From an uncultured Clostridia bacterium (GTDB lineage Bacteria; Bacillota; Clostridia; TANB77; CAG-508), in contig CAOKHH010000001.1 of the NCBI GenBank assembly GCA_948468225.1, forward strand, positions 176,044 through 240,043: 64,000 nucleotides of DNA, read 5' to 3'. Below the pieces are notes generated by a model. That model saw only the letters and a program-made list of their open reading frames with translations. It was not told the DNA's origin and made no database searches. A program made the translations under genes and the position numbers. Of the stretch, positions 9,530-19,188 are shown one piece after another. Each line of letters begins with the position of its first letter. Position 1 is the stretch's first letter.

Positions 9530-9600
9530 GTCAATGGGGACGGAGCTTTTTGACACAAACTAATTTAAAAATTGTGTCAAAAAGCTCCGTCCCCATTGAC
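9530..9600. repeat. 27-base perfect inverted repeat with GTGTCAAAAAGCTCC core
   Basis: The arms at 9530-9556 and 9574-9600 are exact reverse complements around a 17-base AT-rich loop. Part of the right arm is echoed at 9601-9612 (ACCATTGACATT). It is GC-richer than the surroundings and lies directly after the surface protein gene, where it could end transcription. It is probably a mobile palindromic repeat. Confidence 0.85.
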
Positions 9601-9658
9601 ACCATTGACATTAAAACAATAAAAATGATATATTATTGTAGGGTGGAGGAAATAAATT

Positions 9659-10432
9659 ATGAGAGTATTTGATTCACATGCACATTATGATGATGAAAAA
9701 TTTAATTCAGATAGAGATGATTTGATAAAAGAAATTCATAAAAACGGAGTAGAAAGAATTATTAGTGCAGGATATAGTTTAGAAGGTTCAAAAAAAGCTA
9801 TTGAATTATCTAAAAAGTATGACTTTATTTATGCAACATGTGGTATTTCGCCTAATGATATAGTTGGAATGAAATTAGAAGATTTGAAACAAATATATGA
9901 TTTAGCAAAAGAAAATGAAAAAATAGTAGCTATTGGAGAAATTGGATTAGATTATTACTGGGATAAAGAAAATAAAGAAGAACAAAAAAATTTTTTCGTA
10001 AAGCAAATAGAAATTGCAAATGATTTAAATTTGCCTATAGTAATACACACAAGAGAAGCGGTAATGGATACAATAGATATTTTGAAAAATAAAATAAATT
10101 GTACTAAAAAAGGTGTATTTCATTGTTGCCCTTTAAATATTGAATTAGTAAAGGAAGCATTAAAACTTGGGTTCTATATATCAATGGCAGGACCTATTAC
10201 TTTTAAAAATTCTAAAAATGCAGAAGAGATAATAAAATATGTACCATTAGATAAAATTTTAATAGAGACAGATTCTCCATATTTGGCGCCAGAACCTGTC
10301 AGAGGAACTAGAAATAATTCAAGTAATTTAAAATATATAGTACAAAAAATTGCAAATGTAAAAAATATAAGCATTGAAAATGTAGAAGATGCTACATATG
10401 ACAATGCTTGCGAAATATTCAAAATAAAATAA
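9659..10432 (+). CDS. tatD: TatD-family metal-dependent hydrolase (DNase)
   Basis: 257 residues of the TatD amidohydrolase-fold family: cytoplasmic, divalent-metal, 3'-5' exonuclease activity in characterised members, linked to DNA repair. The metal site is clear in order: DSHAHYDDEKF at the N-terminus, AIGEIGLDYYWD with the bridging Glu, VIHTREA, FHCCP and ETDSPYLAPEP near the C-terminus. The ATG at 9659 follows GGTGGAGG. It stands alone and converges with the GGDEF gene 3 bases away. Length and motifs are normal. Confidence 0.93.
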   Translation: MRVFDSHAHYDDEKFNSDRDDLIKEIHKNGVERIISAGYSLEGSKKAIELSKKYDFIYATCGISPNDIVGMKLEDLKQIYDLAKENEKIVAIGEIGLDYYWDKENKEEQKNFFVKQIEIANDLNLPIVIHTREAVMDTIDILKNKINCTKKGVFHCCPLNIELVKEALKLGFYISMAGPITFKNSKNAEEIIKYVPLDKILIETDSPYLAPEPVRGTRNNSSNLKYIVQKIANVKNISIENVEDATYDNACEIFKIK

Positions 10433-10435
10433 TCT

Positions 10436-11944
10436 TTATCTTCCCTCAGTTGAATTAGTAGGTTTTTTATTCATGAAAATATTTGAAGTTTGTTCTGGAA
10501 ATTGTTCTACTAATACTCTATTTAAGTTTTCAAATAAAGAGTTAACTAACATTTGCTTACTTTGCATTGAATATGGATTAGGTATATTCTTTTTATAAAA
10601 ATGAATACTGTCTCCAAGAGCCAAGTTCAAAGGAATAATAGTTTCTTTACAAGCAATTTTAGCAAGTTTCTGTTTTTCTTTTTTTGCTTTACAATCTTCA
10701 TCTAATTGTTTGATTGTTTCAAAAATTTCAGATGGCTCACATTCACGTCTAGAAGTAGTTAAGCTCAAAATTCTTTCGCCGGATAAGGAGTTTTCTATAA
10801 TGTTATCAATTCTATCATCTGGAATTAATGTTTTAGGGGATTCAATTAGTAAAAGACCACAATTTCCAGCACTAGCTAAATATTTGCTATGAGAATTTTC
10901 TGCTTTTATGTTAGAAATTAGTTTTTCATATAATTCATTTATTTTCTCATCAGTTTGATTATGACCGATGATGTCGTTTGAAAGTTTTAGATGTGTTAAA
11001 TCAAATAATCTAATAGATATAGGTTCTTGTTTATTTTCGGCAAATAAATCTACAACACATTCATCAAAAAAATTTTTAGATACTTCGCCAGTTAAAGGAT
11101 CAGTTATTAAAAATTTAAAAAGACTATTGAATTCAGCTGTTTTGCTTACTGATGAATCACTTTTACTTGTTATGTAGTTGTGAATTTGATTTGCTAATTC
11201 GCGATCAATTTCTAAATGTTTACTTTCAAAATCCGTTTCAGGCATAGTTGATTTTAATCTTTCTGCATATGATATCATGTTATCATTTGATTTTTCTAAA
11301 TTATGAATGACAACATCTAATAAGCTATTTTTTAGTATTTCATAATACTCTGTTGGTAATGAGTTTGATTCTAATCTATAATAAGAAAAATAATTAGTTA
11401 ATCCATTATAAATAGAATTAGATAACATCTCTTCAGGAGTTTTAAATTGACTCCTATTATTTTGTTTCTTTTTACGATTTACATTTAATTCAGTATGGGC
11501 ATATAATTCATCAAATGTTGGATATACAGAAGAATCCATAGAACTAGTTGTTATAGTTAATCCGTATACATCTTTGCTATGTTCTTTTAGAATGGTATCT
11601 ATTTCGTAAAAAGCAGAGTCCATATATCTTTTATGCACATTTGGAGTTAAAAATCCAAATTCGTCTCCAGCAATTCTTGCAATAATTGTATCTTCAGGTA
11701 AATTTTCTTTTATTAACTTAATAGCTTCAAATATTGCGTTATCTCCAGTTTCATAGGAATATGTTTTATTTAATTGATTAAGTTTATTGAAGTCTCCAAA
11801 TGTAAAACAAAATAGTTCATCTTCTGAAAAGTCTTGATACATACTATAAAGAATACTATTAAAATATTGTTTAGAAAAAACACCTAGATCTTTAAGCTTA
11901 GTATCATATACAAAATCGTTCAAATAATTTTTCTTTGAGTTCAT
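10436..11944 (-). CDS. Cytoplasmic protein with two GGDEF-like domains
   Basis: 502 residues without membrane helices. Residues about 45-160 form a GGDEF domain with FGDFNKLNQLNKTYSYETGD and an RIAGDEFGFL active loop, that is AGDEF instead of GGDEF. A helical linker follows. The second domain begins with ITDPLTGEVSKNFFDE and has FDLTHLKLSNDIIGH, but its active loop reads ASAGNCG and cannot bind or cyclise GTP normally. The protein could be a diguanylate cyclase with a sensory second domain, or a c-di-GMP or GTP sensor. No EAL domain is seen. It lies just downstream of htpX on the same strand, with a 16-base gap. Confidence 0.75.
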   Translation of the reverse strand: MNSKKNYLNDFVYDTKLKDLGVFSKQYFNSILYSMYQDFSEDELFCFTFGDFNKLNQLNKTYSYETGDNAIFEAIKLIKENLPEDTIIARIAGDEFGFLTPNVHKRYMDSAFYEIDTILKEHSKDVYGLTITTSSMDSSVYPTFDELYAHTELNVNRKKKQNNRSQFKTPEEMLSNSIYNGLTNYFSYYRLESNSLPTEYYEILKNSLLDVVIHNLEKSNDNMISYAERLKSTMPETDFESKHLEIDRELANQIHNYITSKSDSSVSKTAEFNSLFKFLITDPLTGEVSKNFFDECVVDLFAENKQEPISIRLFDLTHLKLSNDIIGHNQTDEKINELYEKLISNIKAENSHSKYLASAGNCGLLLIESPKTLIPDDRIDNIIENSLSGERILSLTTSRRECEPSEIFETIKQLDEDCKAKKEKQKLAKIACKETIIPLNLALGDSIHFYKKNIPNPYSMQSKQMLVNSLFENLNRVLVEQFPEQTSNIFMNKKPTNSTEGR

Positions 11945-11960
11945 AATTTCTCCTTTGACA

Positions 11961-12849
11961 TTATTTTAAATTTTTAATTGCCTCGATTCTATCTTCTATT
12001 GATGGATGAGTAGAAAATAGGCTACTTGACTTTTTCTTTTTATCTTTTAGGGGACATACAATATACATATGTGCTGTAGATGAATTTGCAACTTCTAATT
12101 CATCTGGATCTGAGTCTAATTTTGTAAGTGCAGATATTAATCCATCTGGATTTCTTGTAAATTCAATAGCTGTGGCATCAGCCAAGTATTCTCTTCTTCT
12201 AGATATGGCAAGTTGCATTAGTTGACCAAAAAGAGGCGCAAATATAAGTAAAATAAGTCCTATTATCATAAGAATGCCATTTGTTTTACTATCATCATCT
12301 CTTTTTCTGCTAGAACGAAAAGTCCATCTAGAGAATATATCTGACAACATAACGATTAAACCAAGCATTACAGTAACAACTGCGGATAATCTTATATCAT
12401 AATTTTTTATATGAGACATTTCGTGAGCAATTACTCCCTCTAATTCATAATAATTTAATTTTTCTAGAAGACCAGTTGTTACACATATTACAGAATTTTC
12501 AGGATTTCTTCCTGTTGCAAATGCGTTTGGCCCGAGAATCTTCCACTACATATAGTTTAGGTTTGTGAGAAAGACCACTAGATATCATAAGAGTATCTAA
12601 TATATTAACTAACTTTTGATCTTCTTCGTGTGTTGCAGGTCTAGCCTTATTCATAGATAGAATTATCTTGTCTGAGTTATAGTAACTAATGTATGCAGAT
12701 ACACTAGAAAAAATAAGTGCAAATACAATAGAAAATGTACCTAAATCAAAAGCCATACAAATAAAGTATATAATTAAAGTAACCATTAGGATAAATCCAA
12801 ATATTACAATTCCACTTTTTATTTTATTATTTTTTATATCTTCGTACAT
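11961..12849 (-). CDS. htpX: HtpX-like M48 membrane metalloprotease, read through a +1 shift at CGG
   Basis: M48B protease of the inner membrane, which degrades damaged membrane proteins. Two N-terminal helices (residues about 12-60) precede the catalytic region. I start at ATG 12849 after AAAAGGTGAT. Frame 0 reads YVVEDS-CGG and stops 11 codons later. Skipping the C at 12534 gives EDSGPNAFATGRNPENS, the signature of this family, then HEMSH at residues 142-146 and the third zinc ligand region (RREYLADATA). The joined protein is 295 residues, the normal HtpX length. lemA lies upstream on the same strand, the common lemA-htpX pair, with a palindromic repeat between them. Confidence 0.93.
12532..12534 (-). 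other. CGG +1 frameshift site in htpX
   Basis: Codon 106 is an in-frame CGG on the minus strand. Dropping its C gives GGG CCA AAC (Gly-Pro-Asn), the GPNAFATG motif. Confidence 0.88.
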
Positions 12850-12871
12850 AAATATCACCTTTTTATAAAAT

Positions 12872-12896
12872 ACGGACGACCAATGGTCGCCCCTAC
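12872..12896. repeat. GTAGGGG short palindromic repeat
   Basis: A GACGACCAATGGTCGCCCCTAC type palindrome between lemA and htpX. Near-identical copies lie at 51770, 55742 and 56599. Confidence 0.75.
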
Positions 12897-12911
12897 ATAT
12901 ACATTTTTTAA

Positions 12912-13466
12912 TTAGTTGTTAAAATCTACTTTTACATTTTTTCTAGCATCTTCACTATCTACTTTAAACATTTCTTCTGGTTTAAAACCAAATATAGCAG
13001 CAACAATATTTGCAGGAATTACTTGTAACTTTGTATTGTATCTTGTTACTGTGTCATTGTAGAATTGACGAGATGCAGCTATTTTGTTTTCTGTAGCTCT
13101 TAATTCTTCTTGTAATTCAGAGAAATTTTGACTAGCTTTTAAATCTGGATAATTTTCAGAAACAGCCATTATTGTTTTTAATGCTCCAGAAAGTTGATTA
13201 TCTAAATCAGATTTTTCAGCAACTGTTGATGCATTAGCCCAAGATGTTCTTAAAGCTGTAACTTTTTCTAAAACATCGCTTTCATGTTTCATGTATCCTT
13301 TTACAGTATCAACTAAATTAGGAATTAAATCAAATCTTCTTTGAAGTTGTACATCCATTTGAGCAAATGCATTTTTTGCTCTTTGTCTTAATGTAACTAA
13401 ACTATTATAAATAGAAATAATAATCAAAATTAAGACAATAACGATTGCAAGTATAATGTATCCCAT
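12912..13466 (-). CDS. lemA: LemA family protein
   Basis: 184 residues. One N-terminal membrane helix (IILAIVIVLILIIISIYN) is followed by the conserved LemA coiled-coil body: LRQRAKNAFAQMDVQLQRR, DLIPNLVDTVKGYMKHE, and ENKIAASRQFYNDTVTRYN with the ending IFGFKPEEMF. LemA proteins are anchored with a small cytoplasmic tail and a helical body. Their exact role is not known, but they are often encoded next to htpX, as here. The ATG at 13466 follows AGGGAGGAAAAAAT. The adjacent AddB gene is divergent. Confidence 0.93.
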   Translation of the reverse strand: MGYIILAIVIVLILIIISIYNSLVTLRQRAKNAFAQMDVQLQRRFDLIPNLVDTVKGYMKHESDVLEKVTALRTSWANASTVAEKSDLDNQLSGALKTIMAVSENYPDLKASQNFSELQEELRATENKIAASRQFYNDTVTRYNTKLQVIPANIVAAIFGFKPEEMFKVDSEDARKNVKVDFNN

Positions 13467-13611
13467 ATTTTTTCCTCCCTTATAAATTATGATTGAAGTA
13501 TATCATAAAAAATATACTATTGCAACAAATGCAACAAATTTTTAATGTGTATTTGCAATTGACTAATGTAGAAATAATTTATATAATAATTAGAATAAAG
13601 GAGGGATTGCT

Positions 13612-16600
13612 ATGGAGCTTAGGTTAATATATGGTAGGGCAGGAAGCGGAAAAAGTAAGTATTGCTTTGACCAAATAAAAGAAAACATAAATAAAAATCA
13701 CTCAATATATATTATAACTCCTGAGCAATTTTCTTTTACAGCAGAGAAAAAATTATTGGAAACAATTAGCGTTTGTGAAGAACAAGATCAATGTTGTTCT
13801 GTAATAAATGCAGAAGTAATAACTTTTAATCGTATGGCAGATAGAATATTTAATGAAGTAGGAGGAGTAAATAACACTCATATAAGCAAAGCTGGAAAGG
13901 CTATGCTTATTTCTAGTATCTTAAAAAAACAAAAGAAAAATTTAAAATTTTTAGGTAATACAGATGAATTTACAGATGTTATATTAAGAACTTTTAAAGA
14001 TTTTAAAAAACATAATGTAACCTTGGATTTTTTGCAAGAAACAACAAAATCTATAGATAATAAATATTTAGAGTCAAAATTAAATGATATAAATTTAATC
14101 TATACTTCATATGAAGAAAAATTAAAAGATAGCTATATAGATGATGATGATGTGTTAACTATTTTATCAGATAAATTAGAAAAAAGCGAAATGTTTAAAG
14201 ATTCCATAATATATATAGATGAATTTGCAGGATTTACTAAACAAGAATATATTTTAATAACAAAATTACTGAAAATAGCAAACCAAGTAAATATAACAGT
14301 TTGTGCAGACACATTAGAGGAACCAGAATTTATAGATACAGATATATTTTATTCAAACAAAGTAACAGCAAAACGATTGATGGAATGTGCCAAAACTGTA
14401 GGAGCGAGGATTGCTCATCCGCAAAATGTGGGGGGCGATGTCCACAGATTCAAAAGCGAAGAATTAAAACACCTAGAAGAAAATTTATATAATGTAAATT
14501 TTGGAAAATATAATAAAGAAAACAAAGATATATCTTTATTTTTAGCAACAAATTCATATTCAGAAATAGAATATGTTGCACAAAACATAATAAAATTAGT
14601 AAGAAATGAAAATCTACGATACAGGGATATTTCAATCATTACAAAGGACGTAAACACATATTCTTCTTTAATAAAAGCCATTTTTCAAAAGTACAATATA
14701 CCTGTTTTTATTGATGATGAAAAGGATCTAAGTCAAAATGTGTTAATTAAATATATTTTATCAATATTAGATATTTTTTCTAATAATTGGTCTTATGAAA
14801 GTATGTTTAATTATATAAAAACAGGATTTTTAGACCTAAAAAAAGATGATGTTTTTGAATTAGAAAATTACTGTATAAAGTATGGAATAAGAGGCAAAAA
14901 ATGGTATGAGGAGGATTTCAAATATGGTGAAGAAGAACAAATAGAAAAATTAAATGGGCTAAGAATAAAAGTTGTAACACCACTAATAGATTTAAAAAAT
15001 AATATTAGTAAAAGCAAAACTGTTAAACAAATTAGTCAAGAGCTGTATTTGTTTTTAGTAAAAAATGGAGTTTTTGAAACTCTAAATAAAAAAATAGATT
15101 ATTTACAAACAGTAAATGAGATAGATATGGCAAACGAATATGTTTCAAGTATAAATTTAGTTATAAATTTATTAGATGAGATTGTTTCATTATTTCAAGA
15201 TGAAAAAAGTTCTTTTGAAAATTATAGAGATTTATTAAAAACAGGATTTTCTTCTAGTAGCTTAAAGAATATACCAGCAACTTTAGACCAAGTAATAGTA
15301 GGAGATGTAGATAGGTCAAGAAGCCACAAAGTAAGAGCAATTTTTATAATAGGATTAAATGACCGGAGTATTTCCAAGTGCAAATAAGGATGAAGGTTTT
15401 TTAAATGATGAAGACAGAGAAATTTTAAAACAGAACGGTATGGAAATAGCAAAGACTACAAAGGAACAATTATATGAAGATCAATTTAATATATATAAGG
15501 CTTTTACAACAGCAGAGGAAAAGCTATTTTTATCATACCCATCAACAGATAGAGAAGCTAAGGCATTAAGACCATCAATTATAATTTCTAAAATAAAAAA
15601 AATAAATCCAAATTTGATCCAAAAAAGCGATGTTGTTTCTAAAACTTCAGAGATAATTACTGCATCAAATACTTTTGAAGAACTATTAAGTAATATTAGA
15701 GCATATAATGATGGAGAAGAAATTGATGACATATGGTTTAATGTATATAATTTATATAAGCAAGATAATGATTGGAAAGAAAAGCTATATAGTTCATTGA
15801 GGGGCTTAGGTTATACAAATAAAGCTCAGAATTTAAAGGAAGAATACATAGAAAAAATGTATGGAGATACTTTAAAGACAAGTGTTTCTAGGTTAGAACA
15901 ATATAAAAGATGTCCATTCTCGTTTTATTTAAAATATGGATTAAATGTATCTGAAAAAGATACTGGAAAAATTCAGGCTGTAGATACAGGATCATTTATG
16001 CATGAGGTAATTGATGAATTTTTTGATACTATTAAGCAAAAGGAATTTAATATAAAAACATTAGAAAAAGAAGATATTAGGCAAATAGTAAATAAGATAA
16101 TTGAAGAAAAACTAAATTTAAAGAAAAATTATATATTTACAAGTACACCTAAATTTGTAGCATTAACCAACAAATTAAAAAAGGTAGTATTGGAATCTAT
16201 AGAATATATTGTTTATCAGTTATCTATAAGCAGTTTTGAAGTTTTAGGTAATGAAATGTCTTTTTCAAATAGAGGAGAATATCCGGCAATAACTTTAAAC
16301 TTAGACGATGGCAGGAAGGTAGAAATAACAGGTAAAATAGATAGAGTAGATATTGCCAAAATGAGTGATGGAAAATACATAAGGATAATAGATTATAAAT
16401 CTTCTGCCAAAAATATTGAATTGAATCAGGTACTTGCAGGTTTGCAAATACAGCTACTTACATATATGGATGCAATTACAAAAATAGAAGATGTACTTCC
16501 AGCAGGAATTTTATATTTTAATTTATTAGAACCAGTTGTTAAAAAGAACAAGAATTTTTCAAATGAAGATATAGAAGAAGAAATAAAAAAACAATTTAAA

Positions 16601-16972
16601 ATGAAGGGATTAGTTTTAGCCGATATAAATATTATAAAATTGATGGATAATAAATTAGAAACAGGTTACTCAAATATTTTACCAGTATATGTAGGCAAAG
16701 ATGGTGTAAGCCCTAGCAAATCAAGTATTGCTACAAAAGAAGAATTTTATAAAATGCAAAAATACATAAATAGGTTAATCAAGCAAATTTCTAAGGAGAT
16801 TTTAAGTGGGAAAATTGAAATTAAACCATATTTTGATGCAAAGTCTAAAAAAACTCCTTGTGAGTATTGTGCATATAAACCAATTTGTAAATTTGATACA
16901 AATCAAAATGAGTATGAATATATAGGTAACTTATCTTGGGAAGAATGCATAAATAAAATAGAGAATTTGTAG
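13612..16972 (+). CDS. addB: ATP-dependent nuclease subunit AddB, read through a +1 shift at CGG
   Basis: AddB is the inactivated-helicase plus nuclease subunit of AddAB, which processes double-strand breaks for recombination and recognises Chi. The joined protein is 1119 residues. Walker A (GRAGSGKSKYC) lies at residues about 8-18. Frame 0 ends after GLND-CGG. Skipping C15364 gives GLNDGVFPSANKDEGFLND, a hallmark of AddB. The RecB-type nuclease motifs follow (GKIDRVD, then IIDYKSS), with iron-sulphur cysteines in RCPFSFYLKYG and CEYCAYKPICKF. The stop TAG lies inside a palindromic repeat, and two more repeats lie in frame at 14398-14444. addA is not in the window. Confidence 0.93.
14398..14444. 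repeat. Two intragenic palindromes in addB
   Basis: GTAGGAGCGAGG with CTCATCCGC at 14398-14422, then GTGGGGGGCGATGTCCAC at 14428-14444. Both are in frame and GC-rich within AT-rich coding sequence, encoding VGARIAHPQNVGGDVH. Confidence 0.65.
15364..15366 (+). other. CGG +1 frameshift site in addB
   Basis: Codon 585 is CGG. Dropping its C gives GGA GTA TTT (Gly-Val-Phe), restoring GLNDGVFP. Frame 0 stops seven codons later. Confidence 0.88.
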
Positions 16973-16996
16973 GGGCAGGGCTAAAGTACGCCCGTA
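16969..16996. repeat. GTAGGGG palindrome overlapping the addB stop codon
   Basis: The TAG stop of addB is the TAG of the repeat's leading GTAGGGG. Confidence 0.65.
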
Positions 16997-17011
16997 AATA
17001 AGGAGGATTAA

Positions 17012-17818
17012 ATGGATTTATCTAATGAAAATGTAGTTCATGTAAAGAAAAATGGAATAGAATATATACAATTTAAAAAACTATTAGAATATGAAGATAT
17101 TTTAACCCATTGTTTTACATTAAAACCACTAGATTTTGGAGACAATAGTAATTATGAAGAGAAAAAAGATATAGTAATCAAAAATTATAAAACAATATGC
17201 AATGAACTAAATATAGATTATAAAAATATTGTAAGACCATATCAAACTCATACAAATAATGTAAAAGAACTAGGAGAGGATTTTGGGATATTTTTAGATG
17301 AAAATAAAGATATAGATGGATTTATAACTAATAAAAGAAATAAGATATTAAGTTTAACTTATGCAGATTGTACTCCAATATATTTATTTGATCCAGTAAA
17401 AAAGGCAATAGGTAATATTCATTCTGGTTGGCAAGGAACAGTCAAAAAAATTGCAAAGAAGTCGATAGAAAAAATGATACAAGTTTATAATAGTAATCCT
17501 GAAAATATAATTTGCGTAATTGGTCCAACGATAAGAAGGTGTCATTTCGAAGTAGAAGATGATGTAAAAGATATATTTTTAAAAGAGTTTGAAGATATCA
17601 AAGATATAATTACTAAAGGAGAAATAAAGGAAAGTAAGCAGAAATATTATATTGATACAGTAAAAATAAATAAAAGAATGTTAATGGAAATGGGAATATG
17701 TGAAGAGAATATAATAGATTGTGGAATTTGTAGTGTGTGCAATAGTGAGTTAATTCATTCTTATAGAAAGGAAGGCAAAACCGCAGGAAGAAACACAGCT
17801 TTAATTATGTTGAAATAA
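17012..17818 (+). CDS. pgeF: PgeF/YfiH-family multicopper-fold protein (purine nucleoside phosphorylase or peptidoglycan editing factor)
   Basis: 268 residues of the DUF152 (laccase-domain) family. Characterised members act as zinc-dependent adenosine phosphorylases/deaminases or remove wrongly built peptidoglycan precursors. Conserved zinc and active-site elements are visible: RPYQTHTNNV, TYADCTPIYLFD, GNIHSGWQGTVKKI, GPTIRRCHFEV and the ending HSYRKEGKTAGRN. The ATG at 17012 follows AAGGAGGATTAA. It lies downstream of addB on the same strand, separated by one palindromic repeat, and could be co-transcribed. Confidence 0.9.
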   Translation: MDLSNENVVHVKKNGIEYIQFKKLLEYEDILTHCFTLKPLDFGDNSNYEEKKDIVIKNYKTICNELNIDYKNIVRPYQTHTNNVKELGEDFGIFLDENKDIDGFITNKRNKILSLTYADCTPIYLFDPVKKAIGNIHSGWQGTVKKIAKKSIEKMIQVYNSNPENIICVIGPTIRRCHFEVEDDVKDIFLKEFEDIKDIITKGEIKESKQKYYIDTVKINKRMLMEMGICEENIIDCGICSVCNSELIHSYRKEGKTAGRNTALIMLK

Positions 17819-17832
17819 ATTGATTTATAACT

Positions 17833-17939
17833 AGGAATTAAATATATATTATTTTTTATAAAACCTTCGAGGTTTTTAGGGTAATCCGGCGGCCATGCTG
17901 CTCAGGCTTTTAGTAAAAAATAATATATATTTAATTCCT
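17833..17939 (+). repeat. 26-base perfect inverted repeat enclosing a structured GC-rich core
   Basis: The arms at 17833-17858 and 17914-17939 are exact reverse complements, almost pure AT. The 55-base core holds a small hairpin (AAAACCT-TCG-AGGTTTT) and a GC-rich block around 17885-17905. It lies 15 bases after the pgeF stop. It would form a long RNA stem and may be a terminator, a mobile palindrome or a structured RNA. The architecture is shared with 21811-21957, but the cores look different. Confidence 0.8.
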
Positions 17940-17974
17940 CAATAAAAATAATTGTAAATTAAAGGAGGAAATAT

Positions 17975-18893
17975 ATGTTACCAAAAAAACTAGAAAAAGG
18001 CGATACAATAGGAGTTATTGCTCCATCTAATCCGATAACTGAAAAGTCAATGCCAGATATAAATAACTCAATAAAATTATTTGAAGAAAATGGCTATAAA
18101 GTAGTTTTAGGAAGATTTGCGTTAAATAATGAGTATGGGTACAGTGCATCTCCTAAAAGTAAAGCAAAAGACATAAATGAAATGTTTGCAGATAAAAATA
18201 TAAAAATGATATTTTGTGCAAATGGGGGCTTCAATTCTAATTCTACTTTTGATTACTTAGATTATGAATTGATAAAGAAAAATTCTAAAATAATATGCGG
18301 ATTTAGTGATAGTACAAGCATTTTAAATGCAATTCATGAAAAAACAGGACTTGTTACATTTCATGGACCAACTTTTAAATCACTAACAACTTGGGAAACA
18401 GATTATGGGTTTAGAGAAATTATAAAGAGATTTGAAAAAAAGAACTTAGAATTGGGAACGAGTGAAGATGAGTATTTAAATATATTAGAAGGTAAATGTA
18501 CAGGAAAATTGGTTGGTGGTAATTTAAGTTTAATTTCCAGAATGGTTTGTGGAAAATATAATGTAGATTTTAAAAATAAAATATTATTCATAGAGGACTT
18601 AGGGTTAGAATCACCTCCAGGAATGATTTGCAATTATTTATACTATATGAAACAAAATGGAGTATTCGACAAAATTTCTGGAATTTGGGTACGGAAACTA
18701 TGAAACAGAAGAAAAAATAAGTTTAGAAGAAATTTTATTACAAGTATTAGATGATGAATATAATTTCCCAATTATTAAGTCTAATAATTTTGGACATACA
18801 GATAAAAAGACAGTAATACCAATAGGCGTAGAGGCCCAGATAGATACAGTAGCAAAAGATAAAATTATATTATTAGAGAATTGCATATTGTAG
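17975..18893 (+). CDS. LD-carboxypeptidase family protein (peptidase S66), read through a +1 shift at CGG
   Basis: S66 serine peptidase family, which includes LdcA (cuts the L,D bond of recycled murein tetrapeptide) and MccF-like enzymes (immunity to microcin C). The N-terminus KLEKGDTIGVIAPS and the nucleophile motif GFSDSTSI are clear. Frame 0 reads SGIWV-CGG and stops after two more codons. Skipping C18692 gives SGIWVGNYETEEKISLEE and then the catalytic His region SNNFGHTDKKTVIPIG. The joined protein is 305 residues, the usual length. The ATG at 17975 follows AAAGGAGG. Which subfamily it belongs to is not decided by sequence reading alone. Confidence 0.9.
18692..18694 (+). other. CGG +1 frameshift site in the S66 peptidase gene
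   Basis: Codon 240 is CGG. Dropping its C gives GGA AAC TAT GAA (Gly-Asn-Tyr-Glu). Frame 0 meets TGA after two more codons. Confidence 0.88.
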
Positions 18894-18921
18894 AGGTTGC
18901 ATAACATGCAACCTCTACAAT
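18887..18921 (+). terminator. Perfect hairpin overlapping the stop of the S66 peptidase gene
   Basis: ATTGTAGAGGTTGCAT pairs with ATGCAACCTCTACAAT around a 3-base loop. The gene's TAG lies inside the left arm. It may act as a terminator and may derive from a GTAG palindrome. Confidence 0.6.
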
Positions 18922-18951
18922 AAAAATATTATTAAAATATATTGCAAAATC

Positions 18952-18975
18952 GTAGGGGCGAGCAAAAGCTCGTCC
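18952..18975. repeat. GTAGGGG short palindromic repeat
   Basis: GTAGGGGCGAGC followed by GCTCGTCC. Right after it, AAGTGGC-AAA-GCCACTT forms a second small hairpin. The rest of the stretch up to 19188 shows only an AT-rich promoter-like region. Confidence 0.65.
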
Positions 18976-19188
18976 AAGTGGCAAAGCCACTTTTTTCTGC
19001 CAGCATCTTCCAATTATGTTAACAATATGTTATAATTATATTTATGGTAATATTAAAATGTAATGAAAATGTAAAGAAGAATGTTTTTAGTATTTCCCTA
19101 AAAGTTAATAAATAATGGAAAAATTAGCATATTGATATATATTATATTATTTATATAATGTATATTGATAATATAATGGGAGGATTTT

